A DNA stretch of 64,000 bases from Hydractinia symbiolongicarpus (lineage: Eukaryota; Cnidaria; Hydrozoa; Anthoathecata; Hydractiniidae): positions 23,835,501 through 23,899,500 of the forward strand of contig NC_079878.1 of the NCBI RefSeq assembly GCF_029227915.1. The letters are read 5' to 3'. A program made the translations under genes and the position numbers. Below, piece by piece: positions 49,301-60,195 of the stretch. The stretch's first letter is position 1. The number at the start of each line of letters is the position of its first letter. The notes under the pieces are model-generated. The model was not told the origin of the DNA. It did not search any database and saw only the letters and a list, made by a program, of their open reading frames with translations.

Positions 49301-49990
49301 ACCTATTCGGTCCGGGGGTTTTTGAACATACTATGGCCGGGGGATGGAGGGGGCGGATTCCGCCACCCCCCTTAATAACTTTTCATAGGGTTGTTCAAAT
49401 TGAATCAAAATTGGCACACTTATAGTACGTCATAAAAGGAACAAAATAGCAGCAATAAATTTTTCTTGCGTTAGCACATTTTTTGTGACCTCATCATAAG
49501 CTTAAAATTTGTTAAAAATGCCACTATCTGCTTATATAATTTCTTTTGTTCTAGAGCAAATTTTTGCATTCTGTCGAAAATTTCTGAAAGCTAAATAATA
49601 GTTATTTAACATATCTTCCGGTTTTTACATAGATCGCATAAAAAATTGCCTGAAAATCCAGTTTTTTCCGATTTTCAGGTAAAACCTGACAAAATCGGGG
49701 AATCGGTTTATTCACGTGTCCAAATTATGCAAAATGATTCTTCTTGATGAAATAAAGTTGTGTTGCAAGTTTCTAAGGATAATCTTAATAGAAGTTATTA
49801 TATTTTTCATTTTTCATGGAGACTTTTAGGGGTAGTTTCGAGTAATGGCTAATATCAAGGCCTCTGAAAGGTATGGAACCTGAAAATTTAGCATGCAATT
49901 GTCTAATAGATAAATATTGAAACTCAGTGAGTATGATAGCCATAAACCAAAGCAATAAGGAGTTATTAAAAAAGCCCGGACCCATTAAGG
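49301..49990. mobile_element. Possible non-autonomous DNA transposon, ~690 bp
   Basis: TCGGTCCGGGGGTTTTTGAA at the left is an imperfect inverted match to TTAAAAAAGCCCGGACCC at the right. A perfect internal hairpin lies at 49668-49698. No open frame of note; a target duplication could not be fixed. The ends and the internal hairpin argue for one inserted unit, but the superfamily is unknown. Confidence 0.4.
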
Positions 49991-51232
49991 AACGAAAATA
50001 GGGCAAAAGGAGTATTTTTTAGGAAGAATAGCTCAAAGTCAAAAGTCTAAACAAAGAAATGAATAACACTTAATTGCATTCCAACCAGGCTTTTTTGTAC
50101 CTCTGGGAGGTTAGAAAATCATGTCCCACTACCTTCTTTGTATCTGTGATTTCTGATTCCAATTTTTTTTCGCAATGAAATATGACTATACTTATTTTAT
50201 ACATGTTTAATTAAAGTAGAGCTACTTTGTACTTTGCTAAAATACTGCTTGTTAACGAAGATATGCAATACGTTTGAATCCCTTCCAAAAGATGGGTTTT
50301 AAATCTGTTTCTTCATGCTGTTGCAGAGTTGTGAGAATATTTACCTTTGTCTGTAGATGTAGTTAAGCCCTGAACCTCATTTTTTTTTGCTCTGATACAT
50401 CCCATAGTCTTAGACATGGGCTATTATATGAAACGACTTTTCGAATATTGGATGGAAGAGAAAACAGCAAAAGTGATGAAATTGTGCCCATTATATGTAT
50501 CGTTATGTTTTGAGGATGAATCCATTCTTTGAACTTTCCTTTAAATTTCATTGTGTTTTGAAATCTTATTGTGGGTCCATGTACCTAAGTAATGATGTTA
50601 ATATGAAAATTAGACAAGTTGTTAATGTTTTCAATTTCTACTATCCTTCTCAAGTTCTGCTACCTTTTTAATCGTTTCTTTCAACTTATACGATAATAAT
50701 TCGAATATTGAAAGGCATTGAATTTCTCCGTTTGTTCCCAGTACTTCTCATCTTGTCTGTAAGCTTATTTAATGACCGACTTTTTGAACCTCTATTTTTG
50801 ACTTAAGGAGAGGTAAACAAAAAATTACTTTGTGGCAACCAGAAAATAAATTTTAAGCGAAAGAAAAAATAGATGATATATTTTATAACGAAGTATCTAT
50901 ACATCATCGTAGGAACATTTATGGAGAATTCCTATGTCTGAAAAAAAGTGTACTTGCCAGTAAACATAAAAAAAGACCTTTGACTCGAGCTAACCAAAAA
51001 TATTTGACGTATTATAGTAGTTAACAGCATAAGAAATTTTTAATGTTTTGACTCCTTTTTCATCAACATACTACCAGCTTTGAACGACGACGTTTGTTGT
51101 GATTAGATGGCGCCAAATTTAATAAATTTACAGACCGGAAGCATTCTACAATAAATCTAATACGCAATATGGTGGCTTGACCTTTAATCACGAATCTTTA
51201 CCTTTTTATCAGTAGTATGAAATCTATAATTT
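49991..51232. other. No gene seen
   Basis: AT-rich intergenic sequence with only short frames. Confidence 0.35.
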
Positions 51233-51336
51233 AATACCTATCTGCGTCTGTCACGCAAAATGGTATCACAATGTTGCGAGACGAACGCAATGCAGTATAA
51301 AATAGACAGGCGAACCCGTCGATTTTTCCACGGGCC
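51233..51336 (+). repeat. Dispersed repeat, copy B
   Basis: Carries GTCTGTCACGCAAAATGGTA and GTCGATTTTTCCACGGG with the same order and spacing as the copy at 40455-40552. Confidence 0.65.
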
Positions 51337-53800
51337 ACCAAAGAGTAATCAATAATGTTTGTCAAAATAATCAACATCTTTACTATTTAGATCTCCAACT
51401 TTTTTTTGCTTAAGAAATATGTGTGTATTTACCCGTGGCCATCACAATAAAGAGTAATGCATGTCATTATTTTTTAACTTAGCTACACGTTTGGAAGATG
51501 TACTGAATTATAAATAATTCAGTAATCACAAAGATGTAAATAAAACTGGTGTTTATAACAGACTGGTTTATATTTCAGGTCTACTATGTGTGTGTGTTGT
51601 TCAGCTTAGGTTTTAGGTGAAAATTCATCTTTTTCATTTAAAAGGCATTAAAAGGCATTAAGGTCTGGTCTTCAAAATAAACACTGGCTTCACGAGCTTT
51701 TATTTAGCAGCCGTGCCGCAGCGCCGCTTTCCTCTCCGTTAAGGCTGAATACACGATTAATTTAAACAAACAGTTTATACGGATTGAAAAAATCGATCAT
51801 GTAAACAGTACCATAATGGTGATTTTTTTACGTACCAGACATTTTTTAAATCTTCGGTATATTTTCTTTTAATGTTTTTAAAACGTTAACAATGTTGAAA
51901 AGCATTGCTTGCAAAATGCCAAGAACATACTTTCTTGTGGGATGTGAAAGCCCCATTGCATAGGATTAGAACTAGGTAGGGTAATATTTTCGGCAAAGGA
52001 GGCTGGGATTTCAAAGCTTGTAACCACAAGCAAATGGAAAAGTCGTTTTTGTATAATTAATACGTACTTGGCGATTTTCACAGTGCATGTTAGGCTATTT
52101 GGTTAATGTCAAAGTTTTTGATTTTTCACCCAGTTTTCTCTATTTTTTTCAACTTTCCGGGCCCGTGAACTTGATTGTTCCATAGTGTGGACACTTTGGG
52201 AAGCGCATCCAAGGTATGTTTGACGTCTGTTGATTGGAATACAACCATGCTAAAGTAAAATTCTTGTAGAGTATTGGCCAAACATTTTGTAATCATTGCC
52301 TTACTGCATGTGAAACTCAGTTTAAATTCATAATTAACCCTACATCTCATCTTATTCGTTTCTTCACCCTCTCCCTTCTCTTGCTTAACCGTTCCACTTT
52401 TTTTCATAACCTTTTACGTGTTCGTACAGTTTGCACTTGATAGCCTTGAAATTGTTTTTTTCCACTTTTTTATGTTGAATGCATTTGCAAGCTTATAAAA
52501 GAGTTAAAAGAACGGTGATGGACAATGTGAAAGAAGTTTGTTCTTGATCAAAACTTTTCATCTAACATTTTCTGTTTCATCAACGAGATTTTCCTGTTGG
52601 ATTTATCTTGGACCTCCAATGGACTATTAAGTACAGTACCATTCAACATTTGTTTTTTACTCACTGCGAGTTTCTCTTTAACATTCTCCTATCCCACTCC
52701 ATTGGATTTACCTTACCAAGTATTCAATTTCCAAGCAATACCGAAATGAACAGATCAAGTTGACAATTGTAATTTCTCGAATCTGATTTATTGATGAACG
52801 TTTTTGTTCCGATTTAAATGGAGCGGACAAAACACCCAGGTGATTATGTGATTTTCGTGTTCGGTTCCGTTCCGTTTTGCTGTTGAGTGGAAATCCTGTT
52901 ACAGGGTGAAATTAGATTAAACATTTGAGTATGAACAACAAATCCATCACATTCATGATTAATATTTCTCCAACTTCAGCCCCACCTTTTATTCTGAACA
53001 TTTATTCTTAACTTTTATCCTCTCTGCTCTCTCTTAATTCTCTCTAGTCTTTTTTTTAGGCTCTTTATCCACTTTATAAGTTATAATAGATCATCAAGTT
53101 ACCTTGGCATTGTATCTTTTGTCAATTTTCTTTTCACACATTCTTTGCCTTCCATCTGCGGATTTTTAGTTATTCATTTATTGATACCAGTGTAGCTATA
53201 GAATGTCCACCATTTTTAAATCATTGAATGAGTAAACATGTGAACATATTAAATGAACTATGTTGGATGAAAGAGTACGAACATTGACTTTCATTCATCA
53301 TTCAAAATTTTGTCCTAAATTTTATGCAACACCAGTATTAAATCTTGGATAAAATGATGGATACATTAGGGGACTTGTTAAATTAATATTTTATCAGAAA
53401 TAATTAAATATAGAGCAACAATTGAGGACATGACACGAGAAAAATTAAATTTTTCCTGCTTGCAAACTAACATTGGAAATGAAAAGTCTATGAAGATTGT
53501 TTAAAGAAATCTTTGGATTTTAGTGAAAACACCTTCTTAACCTCGTTCCCAAAGCGTTTTCTCTCTTTTTCTTAACGGGACGCCAAGACAAGCATGGCCC
53601 TGGAGAAGGCTGCTACGATATGAAGCCTAATGTCTCGCAAAATTTTTGTGCCAGTAAAAAATTTGGTGAGACAGCAATATCGTAATGAATAAGAGAAAGC
53701 TGGTCGTATTAAAATGGCGGAGGAGCTGTATCATGTTTTGTTTTTCGAAGAGAATTTTCAGTTTTTTCAAAGTGAAAAATTTACTAAAAAGCATTTCTTA
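51337..53800. other. No gene seen
   Basis: Intergenic. A 93-codon minus frame (52126-52407) has a protein-like composition but matches nothing I know and lacks splice context. Confidence 0.35.
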
Positions 53801-54111
53801 GGGGCTGTTTACATGAGCCCGGTTGTCGGCCTGGCCCGTTTACCGAGATCTCGCTTGTTTCTTATTTTCTTCATGATTTTTCTCATCTGTTTATATGGTC
53901 AAACGAGCTGTCTCGGGCTAGCCCGCCTAGGCAAGATGGTTTATTATGCTCAACTAATTGAAATCTTTTGTTATAAAAAGTATTACTTTTGTTCTATATT
54001 ATTTAATGTTTATATGATTCAGAGCCAGCCCGCCTAACCGATGTAGTTTTTTCTTCTAATAAACACAAGTTAAAAGCCAGGCCACAAATGAGCCTCCATA
54101 TAAGCAGCCCC
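53801..54111. mobile_element. TA-flanked MITE, 311 bp
   Basis: Begins GGGGCTGTTTACATG and ends with an imperfect inverted counterpart (CATATAAGCAGCCCC). It is flanked by TA on both sides, as expected for a TA-targeting element. Internal blocks such as GCCCGCCTAGGC are shared with the truncated copy at 29390. The long + frame across it is spurious. Confidence 0.7.
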
Positions 54112-56869
54112 TAAGTAACGAAGTATACAAAAAGACAATACTGCTTACATAGAAATAATACGTACATGACCAAGTATAGGTAGCTATCTATAGCTAGCTG
54201 CTTTTACTAGCAAACTATCAAGATAAAATAAATAACACAGGAAAAAAACTTTGTTTTTAAGTGACAATTTGGTATCAATTTAATGACATTAAAGAATGAC
54301 ATTACAATAAATTTTAGCTGAGAGACCAGTGTTCTCTGAAAAAAATATTTAATTTACAAAACCTTTTGCACGAAAATAAGGAAGCAAGTGAATAACTCGA
54401 ATTTTGAAAAATGGCGTTATTTAAAACCCCGTTATTTATTCATCGCGTAAAGTTCCCCTCCGTCAATTAAAGTCTGGCGCAAAAAATCCCCTGTTATAAC
54501 TCGTGGATATATGAATTTATTAAAGGCTTATAACCGGGTTTGTTAAGGTACAGTCAATGTACACTTTGCTTTGTCACGTGATCAAGGAAATAAGAGGGCG
54601 GAATAAGCGGGTAAATATCGCACATTGTTAGTTAGTTTTGCAGACCCACCCACCCGCCCCTAATGTGAGATTCTTTGAGTAAAATAATTATATATTTGTA
54701 ATTCTTTTGTAAATTTTATATACCGACTGCATACTATCTAGTTTGATTACTACTACCTAATCTGATTATTTCACTTGCATCGCATATACGAAGGTTATAC
54801 AGAGTTAATAAATCAAGTTTTTTTCGATGGAATGCAATGAATTAGAACATAAATAGTTTTGACCAATAGAAATAAAAAGAAAAAAAACATGTTGAAATTT
54901 TTAAGGTATATAATCTTCTACTCAGAATGACAAACAACATTATGTTATAAAAATCCTCTATGCTTTATCTTTATTGATTGTGTCGTCTCCACTTTCTTCA
55001 GCAATTTCAAACCTGATGTATCACGGATAACTTGAAAACTGCCTATTAGAACAATAGAATCACTTTCAAAGACAACTCTTTTCAGTAATTTTTTTTACGC
55101 ATTTTAGACAGAAAGATAAAATACGTGTGATGACATTTTATTATTTTTTTATTCTCTTAGTTGGAACCTGTAAAAATGTGTAGAAATACCTTTTTGAAAA
55201 TTCGCTTTTCGAAAATTTGAAATTCGTTGATTCGCGTGATTGATTGATTTGCCACACACTTTGAAATCCAAATTAGAAATACGCTTTAATTTCTAACCCC
55301 ATTATTTATGCACCCGTTAATTACTTGCTTCGTTATTTTCGTGTAATAAGGTACCATAAAAATATAAAAAAATCATTAGGTTGACCATTATAGCTATTTC
55401 GTCATTTACCGGCTTAATTCAAAAAAATTAAAAGTGAAAATATTAACACCTTAGAAATAGATCAGCTGATAAGCTAGCTGGCTAGCTGGCTCGGTATAGC
55501 TATATATATATATATAGCTATACATATGGCTATACTTACTATGCAGTAAGTAAGATAATTCTACTGTAGGAATGTCCCATCACATAGCAATATTCAATCT
55601 AAAATTATGCCGGTAAACCACAAAAACAAGTTATTTGCAATATTTTTGGCTCATATCTTTGTGATCGGACATTGTCATGCTGATAATGTTGAACTAATTT
55701 TTACGTTTGTTTTGCATCTTTAATACTTTCTAAATGTTGAAATATAATCACTCTTTATTGAACAATATTATCCCTTTTTTAAAAAATTATGTAAGAATAT
55801 TAATCAACTTTGGCCTACTTTTGTAGAATTTATCTATCTAAAATCTAAAAAATAAGTCATGCAAATATTTATCCCCATAAAGAAATCTTTCCAAGATAAC
55901 ATATAATACTCTGCTTTTCACTGAAATGTTTAACAATGCTTCTAAACTGCCGAGGAGGCGATACATCATTTGGTTAATTGAATTCGACAAGTTGGATCAC
56001 AAAGTTGGTCAAACAAGCTCAACTCTTTCTAAAAAATATTTTGAATATTACTGCTGCAAACATAAGAGTTCTTATTATTTGTATGTCTAGTGTGTGTGCA
56101 ATAAATACTGAGCTTGTTGAGGCCTTCTCCAGGGACATATTCGTCTCGCCGTCCCGATATATAAAGAGACCACGGGTGCTGTTAACGACGTTGAAATCTT
56201 CTGTTACTGTCTACATTATAGTAAAAATACATTTTTTAGGAACGGGTGACGGTCAAGATTTCCATTTAGCCGACATTTCGTAGCAAAAATCTCTCTATAC
56301 CAAGCGTCATATCAAGTCCCAATTTACATTACCACATACGGCAAAAACGACCAACAATGTTGTGTCTTGTTAACCGTCTGGATTTTGCAAGCGGGCAATA
56401 CGGGTTTTTAAGCAATCTGAATGGACTAGCGCTCTTAATGACGGGTCGATATGGAGCGGTATTGTCCGTCATCAAGAAAGGTTGTAACGTTCGAGAAGCA
56501 TTAGAAATTATTATCTAACTCCTACAATACATTTATAGATAAGAAAAGTTCAAAGAATTGCTAAAAATATCGCCCTCAGTCATTGCACCCACCTCGCGAG
56601 CTTGGTCGGCACTTAAACCTTGGGAGATATTTTGCGGTACAGCCCGGGGTAATCGGTTATTATTGTATTAATATAAAAAAATTCTTATAAAACATTTTCC
56701 ATATGTTATTTGGACAATATTTTACTCAATCGTCGATATCACTATACCTTAAGAATATATGTTAATTTAGAAACAATATCAACGTAGACAACACATATCT
56801 AGGCATCTTTATACAGTCCCAATTATGTCTGGGAAAAGCCTCTGCTATAGGGAGGAACAAAGTCTTGAG

Positions 56870-56912
56870 CATTTGATGTTTTATCGATGACGCATCGATA
56901 AAACACCAAATG
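56870..56912. repeat. 20-bp near-perfect hairpin with 3-base loop
   Basis: Arms 56870-56889 and 56893-56912 are complementary at 19 of 20 positions. The left arm reads CATTTGATGTTTTATCGATG. The loop is ACG. Nothing around it looks like a gene. Confidence 0.85.
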
Positions 56913-57205
56913 TTCTGTTTGTTTACTAAGTCAAACACAAAAAATACCCCTTAACTTTTTATAATAATTTTTGTTAGAATTTTTGGGCAATTTTCGGCAT
57001 TTTATAATTTAAATTATGTGAAATTCGAAAAAAAATTAAACAACTTTTATTTGGCTGATCATAAAAAAATTCGTTCTATAACTAAAGTAATTGAACTTGA
57101 GCAGATAGTGGTATTATGGTTAAATTTAAAGCTATCGCTTACGTCATTAGAAAAGTGCTGACATAAACAGAAAATTATTAATGCCAGTTTGTGCTCTTTG
57201 TGACC

Positions 57206-57223
57206 GGGGGGGGGGGGGGGGGG
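57206..57223. repeat. G18 homopolymer
   Basis: Eighteen consecutive G followed by AGGG, in AT-rich surroundings. A shorter G12 run occurs at 59429-59440. Confidence 0.95.
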
Positions 57224-58017
57224 AGGGAAAATGGCTAAAAAGAAGAAAGATAGGGACCTCCTAATTTTTGCATATTCCTTTGTAGGAATTTTGTTTTTGA
57301 TTTTTTTATACTTTAATTATATTTTTATTATAAGTTTTATCTTATTTTATGTTTTTGGCTACTTACAAATCATAATTTTATGCGTTTGAAGTTTTTTAGC
57401 TACCTAATACTCTCTATTGTTGTTTCATCTAAGAATATATGTTGTCCGCAATATGTGCCAAGCTTTTAAAATGAAAACACGTGCTGGGCCCGTTTTGAAA
57501 AAGGTTGACCTCGTAAAAAACTCAACTTTGTTTAATCCTTGAAAAAATGCGTTTTAAACAATGCATTTTTACTCAAGAATGTACGGTGGCATATTTGTGC
57601 CAGCTCGACTTATATTAAAATTTAACTCGTTTTTAAGTTATATCAAGTTAGCAATCTGACCGCTGAGAAATCGTTTGAGACCCAGCGTAATTTGTCCATC
57701 ATTAACTATTTCGATTTTCTGGTGGTAAGAAAAATTATGCTAGGTCTCCTGCCAACCTTTCCTTTAAGAATTGATTTTAAACACCATGTAGAAAGACAAA
57801 ACTTTTAAATTTTTTGAGCTACTCTAAACTATTACATGATGTTAAGATTTTGTAGGGGAAAACTATTTTTATGCACTTTCATCGAATATTCTATTATTTT
57901 TGTTCGTTTTTTTGTTTATTCATTACTACAGTGTTTAGCAAAACGTAACAGAATTGTTCCTGTTTTTTTTGCATATCAGCTTCTACGTAACATATTTAGC
58001 CTTTTCCACTTCTCTAG

Positions 58018-58803
58018 ATGCGGACGACATGCATACTGATTTCTCTCCTTGTAATGCTCTTCTTCGTTTACACTAAACCCTTGAATGCAGAAAGAATGAG
58101 AAGTAGTCACCTATTAAAACGTTCAATTGACATTAAAAAAGGTTTCAAAAGCAAACATAAAATTGCTATTGATAGTGCAGTTGACGATATAAAAGAATCC
58201 ACAGCATTTGCTGATCGAGAGAAAAAATGGAAATCCATGTTGGAGGGGGAAATGTTTCCAGAACACATGCAGAGCAAATCAAAACGAATTGAAGTTGAAA
58301 GAAATCCCAAAAATGAGGAAAACAACGAAGATGACGACGCGGAAAATAATTCTCCAGAACCTGTCGTTGGTGAGAAGAAAAATAGAATTGAAAACCATGA
58401 TATTGTACATGATGAAAACCTTGCAGAATCATTTGGAGCTGAAGGATATGACGACAGTAACCAAGACAACGATGGCGATGACGATTCAAATAATGACTCT
58501 GCATCAGATGATCAAGAAGAGGATAGCGAAAGCGGTTCTGGTGATGCTGAATCGGGCGAAGCAGAAAATAATGATAATACCAACAACGACGACACTGCTC
58601 AACCAGACAAGGAACCAGATGAGTCATCGACAGGTGACAGAAGACAAGAAGGCAAAATTCAATGCCATAAAAAATGCTCCATGCCAATGACTTATCATGA
58701 ATGTGCACATCCTAGATGTAGCTTGAAAGTGGGTACAATAAAAGACCTTTGTTTTTATCTTTGCAAACATCAAAAAGAAAGATGCGAAGACGTTTGTGAA
58801 TAA
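58018..58803 (+). CDS. Secreted acidic protein with eight-cysteine C-terminal domain
   Basis: 261 aa with no recognised family. An N-terminal signal peptide covers about residues 1-24 (hydrophobic ILISLLVMLFFVYT, cleavage near LNA). A basic pro-like stretch with LLKRS at about 32-36 follows. Residues about 95-210 are a low-complexity Asp/Glu/Asn/Ser region. The last 46 residues hold all eight cysteines of the secreted part: C-x3-C-x8-C-x4-C-x10-C-x3-C-x6-C-x3-C, starting at C216 and ending one residue before the stop. The three C-x3-C pairs suggest a small disulfide-bonded helical fold. A signal peptide, an acidic spacer and a compact cysteine module fit a processed precursor (peptide, toxin-like or matrix protein), but none can be claimed. 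The ATG directly follows a splice-acceptor-like CTAG, so the 5' UTR may be spliced on. The frame is intact and single-exon. Confidence 0.75.
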   Translation: MRTTCILISLLVMLFFVYTKPLNAERMRSSHLLKRSIDIKKGFKSKHKIAIDSAVDDIKESTAFADREKKWKSMLEGEMFPEHMQSKSKRIEVERNPKNEENNEDDDAENNSPEPVVGEKKNRIENHDIVHDENLAESFGAEGYDDSNQDNDGDDDSNNDSASDDQEEDSESGSGDAESGEAENNDNTNNDDTAQPDKEPDESSTGDRRQEGKIQCHKKCSMPMTYHECAHPRCSLKVGTIKDLCFYLCKHQKERCEDVCE

Positions 58804-60130
58804 GTAGCGTAGCACCACAGCTGATAAATAAGATGCAACTCTAAATAGGATAGATCACATCTAATGAAAGATGCTGACCAATTTAGGCATTAGTAAAAGA
58901 TGAGGAGCTTTCTTCTCCTACCTATAGGCAGAAAGAGTGACATTCATGTGAAATTATTTTTCTAATGAAAATGATCAGCACGTTATAATTCAAACAACCC
59001 GCATATACACATATGTTGCAAGACATTATTGACTAAGTGTAAATAGCCACATTGGCAATACCAGATTGCCATACTGGCAATACGAGATTGCCATTGTAAT
59101 AAGTATGATTGAGCATTCAATTTAAGATGCAGAACAGTTCACTTACATATGATTTTTTGCAGGTAATTTGGAGGAAAGAAAAAACGATGACCCACTATAG
59201 ATATATTAGTTTATAACGAAGTACTAGTATTTATTATGTGTAAATACAAATAATTAGTTTTTGTACCTTGTTACAAAAATGTAAATAGCTAACCTAATGT
59301 TCTTGCGTATTTAAGATTCTTAAAACAATATTTAATGCAAGTATATAGTTTAAAAAATCAACTTTAAACTGTTTGTGTTTGTTCTGTTATATTCCTTGTG
59401 TCCTTTTATTGGAATATGTTTCCAAGGAGGGGGGGGGGGGATATTGGGGACATTTTAGGACTAACTATGCAATATAGCATATAAGAATGCATACGAAGAT
59501 TTCAGACTTCACAAATAAATTGGACCACAATTTTGAAAATAGTAAAGTTTAAAATAATCATTTGTTTTCTAAATGCTTGGGAAGCAGGTTAGATTCACCT
59601 TGTTCTTTTTATTACTTTTTTCTGGATTGTGTTGAAATATATTTGTGATAGACATTCCACCTTTTTCTCCAACAATGGGAATAGAAGAAAATTAAGTTAA
59701 ATGCAGTCGACTCACTAATTAACCGACACCCTAAAAAGCTCCTTCTGTTTAACAGACAACAGTGCTTGCACTGGATAAATCACGATGAAGCCCTGATAAA
59801 TAATCTTCTAAACAATGATAGCGATTAACGGAAACTCTTATTTTTCGGAGCACGAATGTTCTTAAAATTTGCGAATTTTTATGAAACTCCTGAAACTACA
59901 AAATGTTCCAACAGCATTGACTAGCAAAAGTCTCAACGCAAAGAAGAATTTCCTTCATTATTATTATTCCGAATAATTATACAGGATATACTGAAACACT
60001 GTTTGAAACACTGTTATCAATGTGGGTCCTGGTTCGGAATGTATACATTACGTATACACCAATTTCCCTCACATGACATGGGTTGACCCGCAGCTGTAGT
60101 AAAGACACTTGCTAAACATGCCCGCATTGT
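58804..60130. other. 3' flank of the acidic secreted gene
   Basis: It contains a 22-base tandem duplication at 59051-59094 (units with GGCAATAC and AGATTGCCAT), a G12 run at 59429-59440 and AATAAA-type signals (ACAAATAAATTGG near 59513). No further gene is seen. Confidence 0.4.
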
Positions 60131-60195
60131 GGACCGAACCACGGACCTTGTGATTACGAAGCGAACTCCATAATCACAAGGCCACGCGCTACGAT
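60131..60195 (-). repeat. tRNA-derived SINE head
   Basis: On minus: A-box-like TAGCGCGTGGC (60181-60191), an intact anticodon-arm-like stretch, and B-box GGTTCGGTCC (60131-60140). Closer to a tRNA than the other SINE heads here, but the sequence continues into non-tRNA DNA without a matching acceptor stem. Confidence 0.65.

Larger units (their letters stand above)
54112..58017. other. Gene desert segment and upstream flank of the acidic secreted gene
   Basis: No gene recognised. Items inside: a local GCTAGCTGGCTAGCTGGC plus TATA-rich patch (55474-55530), the hairpin at 56870-56912, and a G18 run at 57206-57223. The last bases before 58018 form a good acceptor (pyrimidine tract then CTAG directly before ATG). 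Confidence 0.4.

Noticed and set aside
52126-52407. 93-codon minus frame with protein-like composition
   Set aside because: No family recognised and no exon context. A search would be decisive.
53714-54037. 107-codon + frame with hydrophobic stretch
   Set aside because: It overlaps the TA MITE at 53801-54111 and follows its repeat motifs; no splice or homology support.
55978-56283. 101-codon + frame
   Set aside because: Composition resembles repeat-derived DNA and no homology is evident.
58107-58708. Three long frames overlapping the acidic secreted gene (58107-58469 -, 58166-58708 -, 58208-58690 +)
   Set aside because: Shadows of the low-complexity GAT/GAA-rich coding region; only the 58018 frame has a signal peptide and ordered cysteines.
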